64,000 nt of DNA from Caballeronia sp. dw_276 (GCF_018449635.1 NZ_JAAVUV010000005.1:457175-521174), one strand, 5' to 3'; positions 39,226-48,063 are shown, counted from the first letter of the stretch. The notes: generated from the sequence alone by a model not told the origin. Translations and numbers: made by a program.

Positions 39226-40749
39226 ATGACCATCATCAAGCAGGAAGATCTGATTCAGAGCATCGCGGATTCGCTGCAGCACATCAGCTTTTACCATCCG
39301 CTCGACTACATCCAGGCGCTCGGCCGCGCGTACGAACTCGAAGAGAGTCCGGCCGCGAAGGACGCGATCGCGCAGATCCTGACGAACAGCCGCATGTGCG
39401 CGGAAGGCCATCGGCCGATCTGCCAGGACACGGGCATCGTCACGGTGTTCGTGAAGGTCGGCATGGACGTGCGCTGGGACGGCGCGACCATGGGCGTCAC
39501 CGACATGATCAACGAAGGCGTGCGTCGCGGTTACCTGAATCCGGACAACGTGCTGCGCGCGTCCATCGTGAGCCCGCCAGAAGGCGCGCGCAAGAACACG
39601 AAGGACAACACGCCGGCCGTGATCCACTACGAGATCGTCCCCGGCGACAAGGTCGATGTCCAGATCGCGGCCAAAGGCGGCGGCTCGGAAAACAAGACGA
39701 AGTTCGCGATGCTGAACCCGTCGGATTCCATCGTGGACTGGGTGCTGAAAACCGTGCCATTGATGGGCGCCGGCTGGTGCCCGCCCGGCATGCTGGGAAT
39801 CGGCATTGGCGGCACCGCCGAGAAAGCGATGGTCATGGCGAAGGAATCGCTGATGGACGCCATCGACATTCAGGATGTCATCGCGCGCGGACCGCAGGAT
39901 TGGATCGAAGAGTTGCGTGTCGAGCTGCACGAGAAGGTGAACGCGCTGGGTATCGGCGCGCAAGGTCTTGGCGGCCTCGCGACCGTGCTCGACGTGAAGA
40001 TCATGGCCGCGCCGACGCACGCTGCATCGAAACCCATCGCGATCATTCCGAACTGCGCGGCAACACGTCATGCGCATTTCACGCTCGATGGCTCGGGCGT
40101 CGCGAAACTCGAAGCGCCGTCACTCGATGCATGGCCGAAAGTCGAATGGGTCGCGAACACGGAAACGAGCCAGCGCGTGGACCTGAACACGCTGACGAAA
40201 GAACAGGTCGCCGCGTGGAAGCCGGGCCAGACGCTGCTGCTCTCGGGCAAGATGCTGACGGGCCGCGACGCCGCACATAAACGTATCGCCGATATGCTCG
40301 CCAAGGGCGAAAAGCTCCCTGTCGACTTCACGAACCGCGTGATCTACTACGTCGGCCCGGTCGATCCGGTGCGTGAAGAAGTCGTCGGTCCGGCGGGTCC
40401 GACAACCGCGACGCGCATGGACAAGTTCACCGACATGATGTTGTCGCAGACCGGCCTGATCTCGATGATCGGAAAGGCCGAGCGCGGCCCGACGGCCATC
40501 GAGGCGATCAAGAAGCACAAGGCTGCGTACATGATGGCGGTGGGCGGCGCGGCCTATCTGGTATCGAAGGCGATTCGCGGCGCGAAGGTCGTCGCGTTCG
40601 AAGACCTCGGCATGGAAGCCATCTATGAGTTCGATGTGCAGGATATGCCGGTCACGGTCGCTGTCGACTCAACCGGGACGTCTGTGCATCAGACGGGGCC
40701 GAAAGAATGGCAGGCAAAAATCGGTAAAATTCCAGTTGCGACGGCGTAG
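39226..40749 (+). CDS. fumA: Class I fumarate hydratase (4Fe-4S)
   Basis: 507 residues, the single-chain class I form with both alpha and beta domains. Cluster Cys candidates are in 'RPICQDTGIVTVF' and 'IPNCAATRHAHF', with 'GWCPPGMLGIGIGG' between. The C-terminal beta domain contains 'GRDAAHKRIADML', 'YYVGPVDP', 'TRMDKFTDMMLSQTG' and 'GGAAYLVSKAI'. It interconverts fumarate and malate; the oxygen-labile cluster distinguishes it from FumC. A terminator follows at 40786. The family also covers L(+)-tartrate dehydratase, but the fused layout favours fumarase. Confidence 0.93.
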   Translation: MTIIKQEDLIQSIADSLQHISFYHPLDYIQALGRAYELEESPAAKDAIAQILTNSRMCAEGHRPICQDTGIVTVFVKVGMDVRWDGATMGVTDMINEGVRRGYLNPDNVLRASIVSPPEGARKNTKDNTPAVIHYEIVPGDKVDVQIAAKGGGSENKTKFAMLNPSDSIVDWVLKTVPLMGAGWCPPGMLGIGIGGTAEKAMVMAKESLMDAIDIQDVIARGPQDWIEELRVELHEKVNALGIGAQGLGGLATVLDVKIMAAPTHAASKPIAIIPNCAATRHAHFTLDGSGVAKLEAPSLDAWPKVEWVANTETSQRVDLNTLTKEQVAAWKPGQTLLLSGKMLTGRDAAHKRIADMLAKGEKLPVDFTNRVIYYVGPVDPVREEVVGPAGPTTATRMDKFTDMMLSQTGLISMIGKAERGPTAIEAIKKHKAAYMMAVGGAAYLVSKAIRGAKVVAFEDLGMEAIYEFDVQDMPVTVAVDSTGTSVHQTGPKEWQAKIGKIPVATA

Positions 40750-40785
40750 AGGGTTTAAACTCCTACCCCAGTAATCCGAAGCGAT

Positions 40786-40819
40786 AAGAGCCGGGCCTTG
40801 TGCCCGGCTCTTGCATTTT
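40786..40819 (+). terminator. Intrinsic terminator behind fumarase
   Basis: AAGAGCCGGGC (40786-40796) and GCCCGGCTCTT (40802-40812) form a perfect 11-bp stem with a five-base loop, followed by GCATTTTG. It separates fumarase from the bacterioferritin promoter. Confidence 0.85.
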
Positions 40820-40840
40820 GAGCACGTTCTGAAGAGAACT

Positions 40841-40859
40841 GTTGTCATTCTCATTTCAC
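40841..40859 (+). promoter_or_regulatory. Weak Fur-box-like sequence upstream of bfr
   Basis: The reverse strand reads GTGAAATGAGAATGACAAC, about 10 of 16 positions alike to the Fur consensus built from GATAAT units. It lies 115-133 bp before the bfr ATG. Confidence 0.35.
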
Positions 40860-40973
40860 TTCGCGAATAACCGTGATACCCCGCGAATAGCGGGAAAAAC
40901 ACCATTTTCATATTGGCTTTTTAAACTCAAGCAGTTATGTTTAAAAAGCTATAACGCCCCACAAGGAACCACG

Positions 40974-41450
40974 ATGAAAGGCGACGTAAAAGCGATCGAA
41001 TATCTGAACCTGCAGTTGAAGAACGAACTGACGGCGATCAACCAGTACTTCCTGCACGCCCGCATGTACAAGCACTGGGGCCTGGAGAAGCTCGGCAAGC
41101 ACGAATACGACGAGTCGATCGGCGAGATGAAGCACGCCGACTGGCTGATCCAGCGTATTTTCATGCTCGACGGCCTGCCGAACCTGCAAGACCTGCACAA
41201 GCTGTTGATCGGTGAAGAAACCCTCGAGATCCTCCAGTGCGATTTGAAGCTGGAACAGATTTCGCAAAGCACGTGCAAGGAAGCCATCGCTTATTGCGAA
41301 TCGGTTCGCGATTTCATCTCGCGCGAGATCTTCACGAAGATTCTCGATGACACGGAAGAACATATCGACTGGCTGGAAACGCAGATCGATCTGGTTGCGA
41401 AGGTTGGCATCCAGAACTATCAGCAAACCATGATGGGCGAAAACGAGTAA
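40974..41450 (+). CDS. bfr: Bacterioferritin
   Basis: 158 residues from ATG 40974 ('AAGGAACCACG' upstream). A four-helix ferritin-like protein that stores iron as a 24-mer. Expected ligands are at family positions: E18, E51, H54, E94 and H130, and M52 for haem. At position 127, where E. coli and Pseudomonas BfrB have a ferroxidase Glu (ExxH), this protein has Thr ('[11 protein letters not shown]', T127-E128-E129-H130). It is followed by murI, and by bfd about 1.1 kb on. Confidence 0.95.
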   Translation: MKGDVKAIEYLNLQLKNELTAINQYFLHARMYKHWGLEKLGKHEYDESIGEMKHADWLIQRIFMLDGLPNLQDLHKLLIGEETLEILQCDLKLEQISQSTCKEAIAYCESVRDFISREIFTKILDDTEEHIDWLETQIDLVAKVGIQNYQQTMMGENE

Positions 41451-41463
41451 TTCAACAGCCGCA

Positions 41464-42336
41464 ATGCCTCTCGACGCAATTCGTTCTTCTTCGCAGGCGA
41501 CCGGCGTGAACTCGCCCGTTGGCATTTTCGATTCGGGCCTCGGCGGTTTGTCCGTGCTGCGCGCCGTGCGCGCGGCCTTGCCGGACGAACGACTGATCTA
41601 CGTCGCGGATTCGCTGTACGCCCCGTACGGTGAACGCGATGACGACTTTATCGCCGACCGGACGCTCGCGATCGGCGAATGGTTGATTGCGCAAGGCGCG
41701 AAGGCGCTCGTTGTCGCCTGCAATACGGCGACGGCGCAGTCCATCGCCCAGGCGCGCGAGCGCTTGCCCATTCCCATGATCGGCGTCGAACCGGGCATCA
41801 AGCCCGCCGCGCTGATGTCGCAAACGCGCGTGGCCGGGGTGCTGGCCACCGCTGTCACCTTGCGCAGTGCACGCTTTCAGGCGCTGGCCGAACGCTATTC
41901 AACCGATTGCCGTTTCATCCTTCAGCCGGGACACGGGCTCGTCCAGGCGGTGGAACGGTGCGACATTGATTCTCCTGAGCTGATCGAGTTGCTGAGAAGC
42001 TACGTGCAACCGATGCTCGACGCCAACGCCGACACGCTCGTGCTCGGCTGCACCCACTACCCTTTTCTCGATAAAGCCATCCGCTCCATCGCGGGCGACC
42101 GCCTTGCGTTGATCGACACGAGCGTTGCGATCGCGCGGCAACTCGAACGGCAACTGGATCTGCATGGCATGCGGGCTGCGCCTTCGCACGACGCACATTC
42201 ACCGCGCTTTTGCTCGACCAACGATGGCCGGATGCAGCAAAAACTGGTGGCATCGCTGCTGGGGCTCGATATCGACGTTGAGCGTGTCGACATTCCGTCG
42301 CGCCGTACGCGAGCGCTCGAATCCGGCGCGGCCTGA
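41464..42336 (+). CDS. murI: Glutamate racemase
   Basis: 290 residues. It makes D-glutamate for peptidoglycan without a cofactor, using two cysteines: 'VACNTATAQS' (first) and 'LGCTHYPFLDKA' (second). The N-terminal 'PVGIFDSGLGGLSVLRAVRAAL' is the family signature. The ATG is 13 bp past the bfr stop, so it may be read from the bfr promoter. The first 17 residues are an extra polar leader relative to E. coli-like proteins. Confidence 0.95.
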   Translation: MPLDAIRSSSQATGVNSPVGIFDSGLGGLSVLRAVRAALPDERLIYVADSLYAPYGERDDDFIADRTLAIGEWLIAQGAKALVVACNTATAQSIAQARERLPIPMIGVEPGIKPAALMSQTRVAGVLATAVTLRSARFQALAERYSTDCRFILQPGHGLVQAVERCDIDSPELIELLRSYVQPMLDANADTLVLGCTHYPFLDKAIRSIAGDRLALIDTSVAIARQLERQLDLHGMRAAPSHDAHSPRFCSTNDGRMQQKLVASLLGLDIDVERVDIPSRRTRALESGAA

Positions 42337-42548
42337 TTGCTCCCCAATGCGTCCTATGGACGCACAGCCGTGAAAAATGGCTGAGATTCACCGTATCTGG
42401 CCAAATAAAACCCTCCCGGGGATGCGGTTTCATCGCATTGTCCGAACGACGTGGCATTGTCCAACGGGCCTCTCCGACCCGGCCCTTATTTCCCCGCAAG
42501 CAACGTCCAAAAAAACCAACGTCCCCTATTGCCAACCTCCGCATAAGG

Positions 42549-42567
42549 AATGATAATAATTCGCATT
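42549..42567 (+). promoter_or_regulatory. Fur box upstream of bfd
   Basis: The 19-mer AATGATAATAATTCGCATT closely follows the Fur consensus, with two overlapping TGATAAT-like units and a CATT end. It lies 25-43 bp before the bfd start, overlapping the probable promoter, as expected for iron repression. Confidence 0.8.
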
Positions 42568-42591
42568 AACGTTAGCTATCGTGGTTGCCAC

Positions 42592-42828
42592 ATGATCGTC
42601 TGTGTTTGCAAGTCAGTATCGGACAGAAAGATTCGCGCTTCCATTGCCGACGGCGCTTCTACTTTTGATGAACTGCAATTCGAACTGGGTGTCGCAATGT
42701 GCTGCGGCAAATGTGAAGAAAGCGTACGCGACGTCATGCTGCAAAGCGGATGCGCGTCGCATTGCGGTGTGCGCGGCGACCAGCATCAGGCCGTGCCATT
42801 GACGTTTTACGAACGCAAAGCTGCTTAA
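42592..42828 (+). CDS. bfd: Bacterioferritin-associated ferredoxin
   Basis: 78 residues from ATG 42592. The [2Fe-2S] BFD domain has ligands in 'MIVCVCKSVSDRKI' (C-x-C) and 'GVAMCCGKCEESV' (C-x2-C plus an extra Cys). Bfd passes electrons into bacterioferritin to release Fe2+. The C-terminal 30 residues contain two more Cys and are longer than in Pseudomonas Bfd. The Fur box directly upstream says it is made under iron starvation. Confidence 0.94.
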   Translation: MIVCVCKSVSDRKIRASIADGASTFDELQFELGVAMCCGKCEESVRDVMLQSGCASHCGVRGDQHQAVPLTFYERKAA

Positions 42829-43007
42829 GAGCGCTTCAGGTCCTGCGCGATGCGCAACTCCTGAGCCCTACGATCTTCAACAAGCGCCACGACGCCCGGC
42901 CTCACGCCGTACGAGTGGATCATGTGCAACACCGAAGTTTTACGTTTTCCGCTCGCAAGCCAGGTCACATCAAGCCAGCACGCCAACCCCCAATCAAGGA
43001 GGGAACG

Positions 43008-43070
43008 ATGGAACTGCTGATCGGTTTTGTGGCCACGCTGTTTATTTCTCTGCTCATCTTCCGAAAATGA
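43008..43070 (+). CDS. 20-residue membrane micropeptide upstream of tonB
   Basis: ATG 43008 is preceded by AAGGAGGG (42997-43004), one of the strongest ribosome sites in the window. The product is 20 residues, 'MELLIGFVATLFISLLIFRK': a single hydrophobic helix ending in Arg-Lys, which would insert with the C-terminus in the cytoplasm. It sits between bfd and tonB. I do not recognise a named family. The evidence is the ribosome site, clean composition and context. Confidence 0.55.
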   Translation: MELLIGFVATLFISLLIFRK

Positions 43071-43142
43071 AGTCCTCCAGTCTCACATGCTGCATGGGCT
43101 TTCGCTGTTCGTACGGCTTCGCAACCGTGCAACCACGCTGAT

Positions 43143-43901
43143 ATGCCGTCTCCCTCTCTCTCGCCGGGCAACGCGTTCGGCTCCGGCGCGCCGGACAATT
43201 CGTCCATCAACCCGCGCGTCATTGCGGCAGGCGTTGCCGTGGTGGGAATCCACATCGGTTTGCTAGCAGTCGCGCTCACGATGCGCAACGAGCCGCCGCC
43301 GCGGCCCATCGAATCGAAGACGATCACCGCCGAACTGATCAGCGCCGCGCCGCCGCAACCCGTTGCCGCGCCCGCAGCCATTCAATCGACGCCCGTTCCT
43401 CCGCCGCCGAAACCGGTTCCACCGAAGCCGACGCCCAAGCTCAAGCCCACCGTGCAGCCGCACGTGAAGGCCGCGCCGACGCCGCTGCCGGAAACCACGG
43501 CGCCATCGACGATTGCGGCCGCCGCGCCTGAAGCAGCGCCTGCTCCGCCCGCGCCGCCGGCCCCTGCAGCCCCGCCGGCTGCCGCGCCGGCGATCGGCCG
43601 TCCAACGATGTCGCTCAACGCGCCAAAGGACGTCGCCCATCTCGAATGCAACATCGCAATGCCGGAATATCCCGCGCTCTCGCGGCGTCGGGGCGAATCA
43701 GGTACGGCGGTGGTGAAGTTCGTCGTCGGGCTGACGGGAAAGATCGAGAACATCGAACTGAAGAAGAGCAGCGGTTCGTCGAGGCTCGATGACGCCGCAC
43801 TTGACGCCATGCGCTCAAGCGCCTGCAAGCCGTACAAGGAAAATGGCGAGGCGATCCGCGCCGCCTATTCCCAGCCGTTCGTCTTCGGGCTGAACGACTA
43901 G
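43143..43901 (+). CDS. tonB: Energy transducer TonB
   Basis: 252 residues. A membrane anchor at about 26-46 is followed by a long Pro/Ala-rich periplasmic spacer (PPPKPVPPKPTP type repeats, about 60-150) and a C-terminal TonB domain (about 165-252) with 'PEYPALSRRRGESGTAVVKF' and 'SSRLDDAALDAMRSSACKPY'. It delivers proton-motive energy to TonB-dependent outer membrane receptors for iron and haem. Gene order tonB-exbB-exbD with bfd upstream is common in Burkholderia. Confidence 0.94.
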   Translation: MPSPSLSPGNAFGSGAPDNSSINPRVIAAGVAVVGIHIGLLAVALTMRNEPPPRPIESKTITAELISAAPPQPVAAPAAIQSTPVPPPPKPVPPKPTPKLKPTVQPHVKAAPTPLPETTAPSTIAAAAPEAAPAPPAPPAPAAPPAAAPAIGRPTMSLNAPKDVAHLECNIAMPEYPALSRRRGESGTAVVKFVVGLTGKIENIELKKSSGSSRLDDAALDAMRSSACKPYKENGEAIRAAYSQPFVFGLND

Positions 43902-43963
43902 AGCACGCACGCCGCCAAGAACACAGAATCCGACCTAATTTTTAGATATCTACAGGAACTGCA

Positions 43964-44737
43964 ATGCAAAGCTATGGTTTGGCCCACGTCTGGGCGCAAG
44001 GGGATTTCGTAACGCGAGGCATCGCGCTCGCGCTGGCGATCATGTCGGTGCTGTCGTGGACCGTGATCGTGGTGAAGGGCCTGAATGTGCTGCGCCTGAA
44101 GCGCTTGACCAAGAACGCCGAGCAGGCGTTCTGGCATTCCGACGATTTCGCCGATGGCATCAAGAAGCTCAGCAATCATTCGGCCAAAACCCAGGACAAC
44201 CCGTTCCTCGCGCTCGCCCTTTCGGGCCAGGACGCTGCCGATCACCATCATCAGACGCAACCGCATCTGCACGACCGCATGGATGTGTCGGACTGGATCA
44301 CGCGCTGCCTGAAAGACACCATGGACGAAGGCGTCGGCCGCATGCAAGCGGGTCTTGCCGTGCTGGCATCGATTGGCAGTACCGCGCCGTTCGTCGGCTT
44401 GTTCGGTACGGTGTGGGGGATTTATCACGCGCTGCTGACCATCGGCGCGACGGGACAGACGTCTATCGATCAGGTCGCGGGACCGGTCGGCGAATCGCTG
44501 ATCATGACGGCGTTCGGCCTGTTCGTCGCGATTCCGGCAGTGCTCGGCTATAACGCGCTGACGCGCTGGAACAAGGCTATCGTGACGAAGCTGAACCGCT
44601 TTGCGCACGGCCTGCACGCGTTCTTCGTGACGGGTACGAAGCTGGCATCGAGCAAGCGAGGCGACGGTTTGCGCCTCGCCACGCATCAGGCTGCAAGCAC
44701 GGCGTCGGGTGTCAAGCCTGCATCGCGCGTGAGCTAA
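43964..44737 (+). CDS. exbB: TonB-system proton channel subunit ExbB
   Basis: 257 residues, MotA/TolQ/ExbB family, three membrane helices. Helix 1 is about 18-38, and helices 2 and 3 about 130-155 and 175-200, separated by 'FVGLFGTVWGIYHAL' and 'GPVGESLIMTAFGLFVAIPAVLGYN', which carry the conserved Thr, Glu and Pro residues. A His-rich stretch ('DQDAADHHHQTQPHLHDR' type) lies in the cytoplasmic loop. It is 62 bp behind tonB and 12 bp before exbD. Confidence 0.95.
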   Translation: MQSYGLAHVWAQGDFVTRGIALALAIMSVLSWTVIVVKGLNVLRLKRLTKNAEQAFWHSDDFADGIKKLSNHSAKTQDNPFLALALSGQDAADHHHQTQPHLHDRMDVSDWITRCLKDTMDEGVGRMQAGLAVLASIGSTAPFVGLFGTVWGIYHALLTIGATGQTSIDQVAGPVGESLIMTAFGLFVAIPAVLGYNALTRWNKAIVTKLNRFAHGLHAFFVTGTKLASSKRGDGLRLATHQAASTASGVKPASRVS

Positions 44738-44749
44738 GGGGACGTCGTC

Positions 44750-45175
44750 ATGGCCATGAGCCCTTTTTCCAGCGACGAAGATGACGGCATGATGAGCGAG
44801 ATCAACATGACGCCGCTCGTCGACGTCATGTTGGTTCTGCTGATCATCTTTCTCGTCACGATTCCCGCCATCAATCACGCGGTGAAAATCGATTTGCCGA
44901 AGGCAAGCAGCCAGCCGCAGGACACCAAGCCGGCACACGTGGACGTGGCCGTGGAAGCGGACGGCACGGTGCTCTGGAACGACCAGAAAGTCGACGATAA
45001 CGCCCTGCAGGCTCGCATAGCCGATGCGTCGAAGCAGACGCCGCAGCCGGAGTTGCGTTTGCGCGCGGATCGCAAGGTGCCGTATGAACGCGTCGCCGAC
45101 GTGATGTCAGCCGCGCAAGGCGGCGGGTTATCGAAGATTGGCTTTGTGACCGAGCCAAAGGCCGGCGCGAAGTAA
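44750..45175 (+). CDS. exbD: TonB-system proton channel subunit ExbD
   Basis: 141 residues. One membrane helix with the essential Asp in 'MTPLVDVMLVLLIIFLV' (about residue 25), then a periplasmic domain ('VDVAVEADGTVLWNDQKVDD'). The ATG at 44750 follows a GGGG ribosome site. Residues 'DVMSAAQGGGLSKIGFVTEP' are the usual C-terminal fold of TolR/ExbD. A terminator follows. Confidence 0.95.
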   Translation: MAMSPFSSDEDDGMMSEINMTPLVDVMLVLLIIFLVTIPAINHAVKIDLPKASSQPQDTKPAHVDVAVEADGTVLWNDQKVDDNALQARIADASKQTPQPELRLRADRKVPYERVADVMSAAQGGGLSKIGFVTEPKAGAK

Positions 45176-45195
45176 GCTTCGGACGCACCAAAGTA

Positions 45196-45230
45196 AAAGG
45201 CCTTCATCACAATGATGAAGGCCTTTTTTT
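45196..45230 (+). terminator. Intrinsic terminator behind exbD
   Basis: AAAGGCCTTCATCA and TGATGAAGGCCTTT form a perfect 14-bp stem around CAA, followed by T7. It also faces the end of the small minus-strand gene at 45260 and may work both ways. Confidence 0.9.
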
Positions 45231-45259
45231 GTGTGCGCTCGGCACATTCGGGCTAGCGG

Positions 45260-45379
45260 TTACTTTGGGGCCGAGTATCCCGATCCCGCGGCATCGCCAC
45301 ATGCGACAGCCGTGCTCGACACGGACAGCGCGATTAGCCCTATCAGGCCTACTATAAAAGTGGCCGTGAGTTTTCGCAT
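45260..45379 (-). CDS. 39-residue secreted peptide or small lipoprotein
   Basis: ATG at 45379 with TAAGGAG seven bases upstream. The product, 39 residues, is 'MRKLTATFIVGLIGLIALSV' followed by 'SSTAVACGDAAGSGYSAPK'. A signal peptide with a short hydrophobic core is clear, and cleavage next to 'AVAC' would leave a peptide of about 13 residues. 'TAVAC' is only a weak lipobox, so secretion is likelier than lipid anchoring. It converges with exbD. Not recognised as a named family. Confidence 0.55.
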   Translation of the reverse strand: MRKLTATFIVGLIGLIALSVSSTAVACGDAAGSGYSAPK

Positions 45380-45508
45380 AAGCAGCTCCTTAGCGAAGAG
45401 ATTTCAATATAGCGCCGAGGTACAACTCGTTCAAGCGCATACCGATTGAATCTCTGCATCGCAAGCGCACGCTTCAATGTCAGAAACTTGCAGCCACACC
45501 TAGTTTAG

Positions 45509-46471
45509 TCACACTGTTTCGTGAGTGCGCTCAACCGGGAGAGGACATTCTCCCGGGAAGCGATCGCCGTCATTGATTGACTCGACCAGAAAATCTACAA
45601 AAGCGCGAATCGCAGGGACCATGCCCTGCCGCGATAAAAACACCGCATACAACTGCGGCGTAGGGAAAGTCCAGCCAGGCATGACGGGCGACATCTGGCC
45701 AGTGCGCAGCGCCGCACCGTACAACATCTCCGGCAACGCCGCGATGCCCACGCCGCGCAGCACAGCCTCGCGGATCATGCCCAAGTCTGCTGTGACCAGG
45801 CGCGGTTCGTGTTCGAACTCGTGGCGTGTGCCATCGGGGGCAATCATCCGGAATACGTGGCGACCGTCGCTCGAGGGGACGTCGATGGTATCGAATTGAG
45901 CCAGTTCCGAGGGCGCAAGCGGCGGCGCATTGGGTTTGAGCAGCGACGGCGCCGCGACCAGCATTTGCTCCGTGCGCCACAACGGCCGCGCGACGATCGT
46001 GGAATTGACCGGCGGCTCGGAACGCACGCGCAGGGCGACATCGACGGGATCTTCGAACAGATCGATCACGCGATTCGTCACGCTCATGACCACGCGGACC
46101 TCGGGGTATCGATGCAGGAAAACCGGAATTACCTCCGATAAAAACGTCTGCGCGATCGTGACGGGCACGCTCACCCGCACACTGCCGCGCGGCGAATCCC
46201 GAAGGCTATGGACGACATCGACGGCCGCTTGGGCCTCGGCGAGCATGCCCTTGCAATGCTGGTAGAAAAGTTGCCCGGCTTCGGTCAGTGCAAGCTTGCG
46301 AGTGGACCGCTGCATCAGCCGTACGCCGAGCGACGTTTCCAGCTCCGAGACCCGCCGCGACAAACGTGATTTCGAAATGCCCAGCACGCGCTCAGCCGCA
46401 GAAAACCCGCCGTGTTCGACTACGTACGAGAAATACATCAGATCGTTGAGGTCGTGCGAGTCAGGTTTCAT
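45509..46471 (-). CDS. LysR-family transcriptional regulator
   Basis: 320 residues from ATG 46471. The winged helix-turn-helix is at residues about 5-65 ('HGGFSAAERVLGISKSRLSRRVSELETSLGVRL'), then a linker and a periplasmic-binding-like effector domain to 300. It belongs to the aromatic/quinone-responsive LysR subgroup ('RSTRKLALTEAGQLFYQHC'). It is divergent from the pirin gene with 165 bp between, an arrangement in which LysR proteins usually control the neighbour. No ligand can be named. Confidence 0.93.
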   Translation of the reverse strand: MKPDSHDLNDLMYFSYVVEHGGFSAAERVLGISKSRLSRRVSELETSLGVRLMQRSTRKLALTEAGQLFYQHCKGMLAEAQAAVDVVHSLRDSPRGSVRVSVPVTIAQTFLSEVIPVFLHRYPEVRVVMSVTNRVIDLFEDPVDVALRVRSEPPVNSTIVARPLWRTEQMLVAAPSLLKPNAPPLAPSELAQFDTIDVPSSDGRHVFRMIAPDGTRHEFEHEPRLVTADLGMIREAVLRGVGIAALPEMLYGAALRTGQMSPVMPGWTFPTPQLYAVFLSRQGMVPAIRAFVDFLVESINDGDRFPGECPLPVERTHETV

Positions 46472-46635
46472 TCGGGCGCGGGATTGATGTAGCGGTTGTT
46501 TCAGTGGTGGGACAATCCATTGCGGATGGACGGCTTTTTCTCCGGAATACGGTCCATATAATAGCTCCATGTTTTAAATTTGGCGCTAATCGCTGACTTG
46601 GCGCCCTATCCGGATCGACTGAGGCGAGGACGAAA

Positions 46636-47508
46636 ATGGACACCACACGCAGTATCGAACGCACCATTCCGGCGCTCCGCACGGTGGAGGGCGGCGGTTT
46701 TGTCGTGCATCGGCCGTTTCCCACGCGGCTGTTGATGGACTTCGATCCGTTTCTGCTTCTCGACGAATTGGGACCTGTCGATTACGCACCCGGCGAGGCC
46801 AAAGGCGCGCCTGACCATCCGCATCGCGGGTTCGAGACCGTCACGTATGTGCTCGAAGGCCAGTTCGGCCACAAGGACTCGGCCGGACATTCGGGCACGT
46901 TGCGCGAAGGCGATGTGCAATGGATGACCGCCGGTTCCGGCGTGGTTCATAGCGAAATGCCCGATCCGGAATTCACTCGCACCGGCGGCCGTGTACATGG
47001 GCTGCAGCTTTGGGTGAATCTGCCAAAGCGCGACAAGATGATTCCGCCGCATTATCAGGAGATTTCATCGGCGAGCATTCCGGTTGGTGTGAGCGACGAC
47101 GGGCGCGTGCGCGTGAAGGTCATCGCGGGCGAAGCGCTGGGCGTGAAGGCGGCTATTGAAACCCGCACGCCGATTCTGTATCAGCATTTCTCGCTGCAAC
47201 CTGGGGCATCTGTCGTGCAGCCGGTGCCGAAGGATTTTCGCGTGTTCGGTTATGCGTTGTCGGGCGACGGCTTTTACGGCGCCGATAAACAGCCGGTCAA
47301 GGCGCGGCAGATGATCGTTTTCGCGGACGACGGCGAAACCGTCACCTTCACCGCCGGCGACGAACCCCTCGAATTGCTGCTGCTCGGCGGCGTGCCGCTG
47401 AAGGAGCCGGTCGTGCGCTACGGTCCTTTCGTGATGAACACGGAAGACGAGATCCGCCAGGCCGTTGTGGACTATCAGGCAGGCCGGATGGGCGCGATCA
47501 ATCACTGA
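46636..47508 (+). CDS. Pirin-family protein (YhhW-like)
   Basis: 290 residues in two cupin domains. The N-terminal metal site is visible as 'DHPHRGFETVTYVLEG' with 'GHKDSAGHSG', giving the H-x-H and Glu/His ligands of pirins. Several bacterial pirins, such as YhhW, act as quercetinases, but others bind metabolic enzymes. The divergent LysR gene is probably its regulator. ATG 46636 follows a GAGG. Confidence 0.9.
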   Translation: MDTTRSIERTIPALRTVEGGGFVVHRPFPTRLLMDFDPFLLLDELGPVDYAPGEAKGAPDHPHRGFETVTYVLEGQFGHKDSAGHSGTLREGDVQWMTAGSGVVHSEMPDPEFTRTGGRVHGLQLWVNLPKRDKMIPPHYQEISSASIPVGVSDDGRVRVKVIAGEALGVKAAIETRTPILYQHFSLQPGASVVQPVPKDFRVFGYALSGDGFYGADKQPVKARQMIVFADDGETVTFTAGDEPLELLLLGGVPLKEPVVRYGPFVMNTEDEIRQAVVDYQAGRMGAINH

Positions 47509-47649
47509 CCGGCCCACCAGGCGTCTGTTTCACCGGCGCGGCACGAAGGACACTATTTGCGTCACAATAGTCCTTCGTGCCGCGCCGCTTTATCGTCTGC
47601 GCCGTCTGCACTTTTACGTACCGCCCGTCCCACTCACACGGAGTACCGC

Positions 47650-48063
47650 ATGTCCGAAAAGTTTGTGTCGCCGGTTGTCAGCGCCAGCATCGGCGCCGAG
47701 GATTTTCAGGTCGCCTTGAGCGACGGCAAGCATGAATGGCTCGGCGATGAACCCGCGTCACATGGCGGCGCCGATACCGGCCCGACTCCGCATGGCCTGT
47801 TGCTGTCGAGCCTGGGTGCGTGCACGTCGATCACGCTCAAGATGTACGCGAAACACAAGGGCTGGCCGCTGGAAGCCGTTCACGTCACGCTCACCTATCA
47901 ATCCACGCCGCCGGAAGCCACGGTGATAGACCGTCAGATCAAGCTGACGGGCGAACTGGATGACACGCAACGGGAACGTCTTTTGCAAATCGCGAATGCC
48001 TGCCCTGTGCACAAGATCCTGTCTGGTTCGATCGCGATCAACTCCGGGCTCACGCCCGCTTGA
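47650..48063 (+). CDS. OsmC-family peroxide/hydroperoxide reductase
   Basis: 137 residues from ATG 47650 ('[19 protein letters not shown]'); the frame upstream is not OsmC-like. The two active cysteines are in '[20 protein letters not shown]' and '[15 protein letters not shown]'. This is the YhfA-like subgroup, with proteins of about 135-140 residues that reduce organic peroxides. The encoded fold is complete. Confidence 0.92.
   Translation: MSEKFVSPVVSASIGAEDFQVALSDGKHEWLGDEPASHGGADTGPTPHGLLLSSLGACTSITLKMYAKHKGWPLEAVHVTLTYQSTPPEATVIDRQIKLTGELDDTQRERLLQIANACPVHKILSGSIAINSGLTPA

Noticed and set aside
42829..43007. Separate Fur box before tonB
   Set aside because: No sequence close to the Fur consensus was found in the bfd-micropeptide gap.
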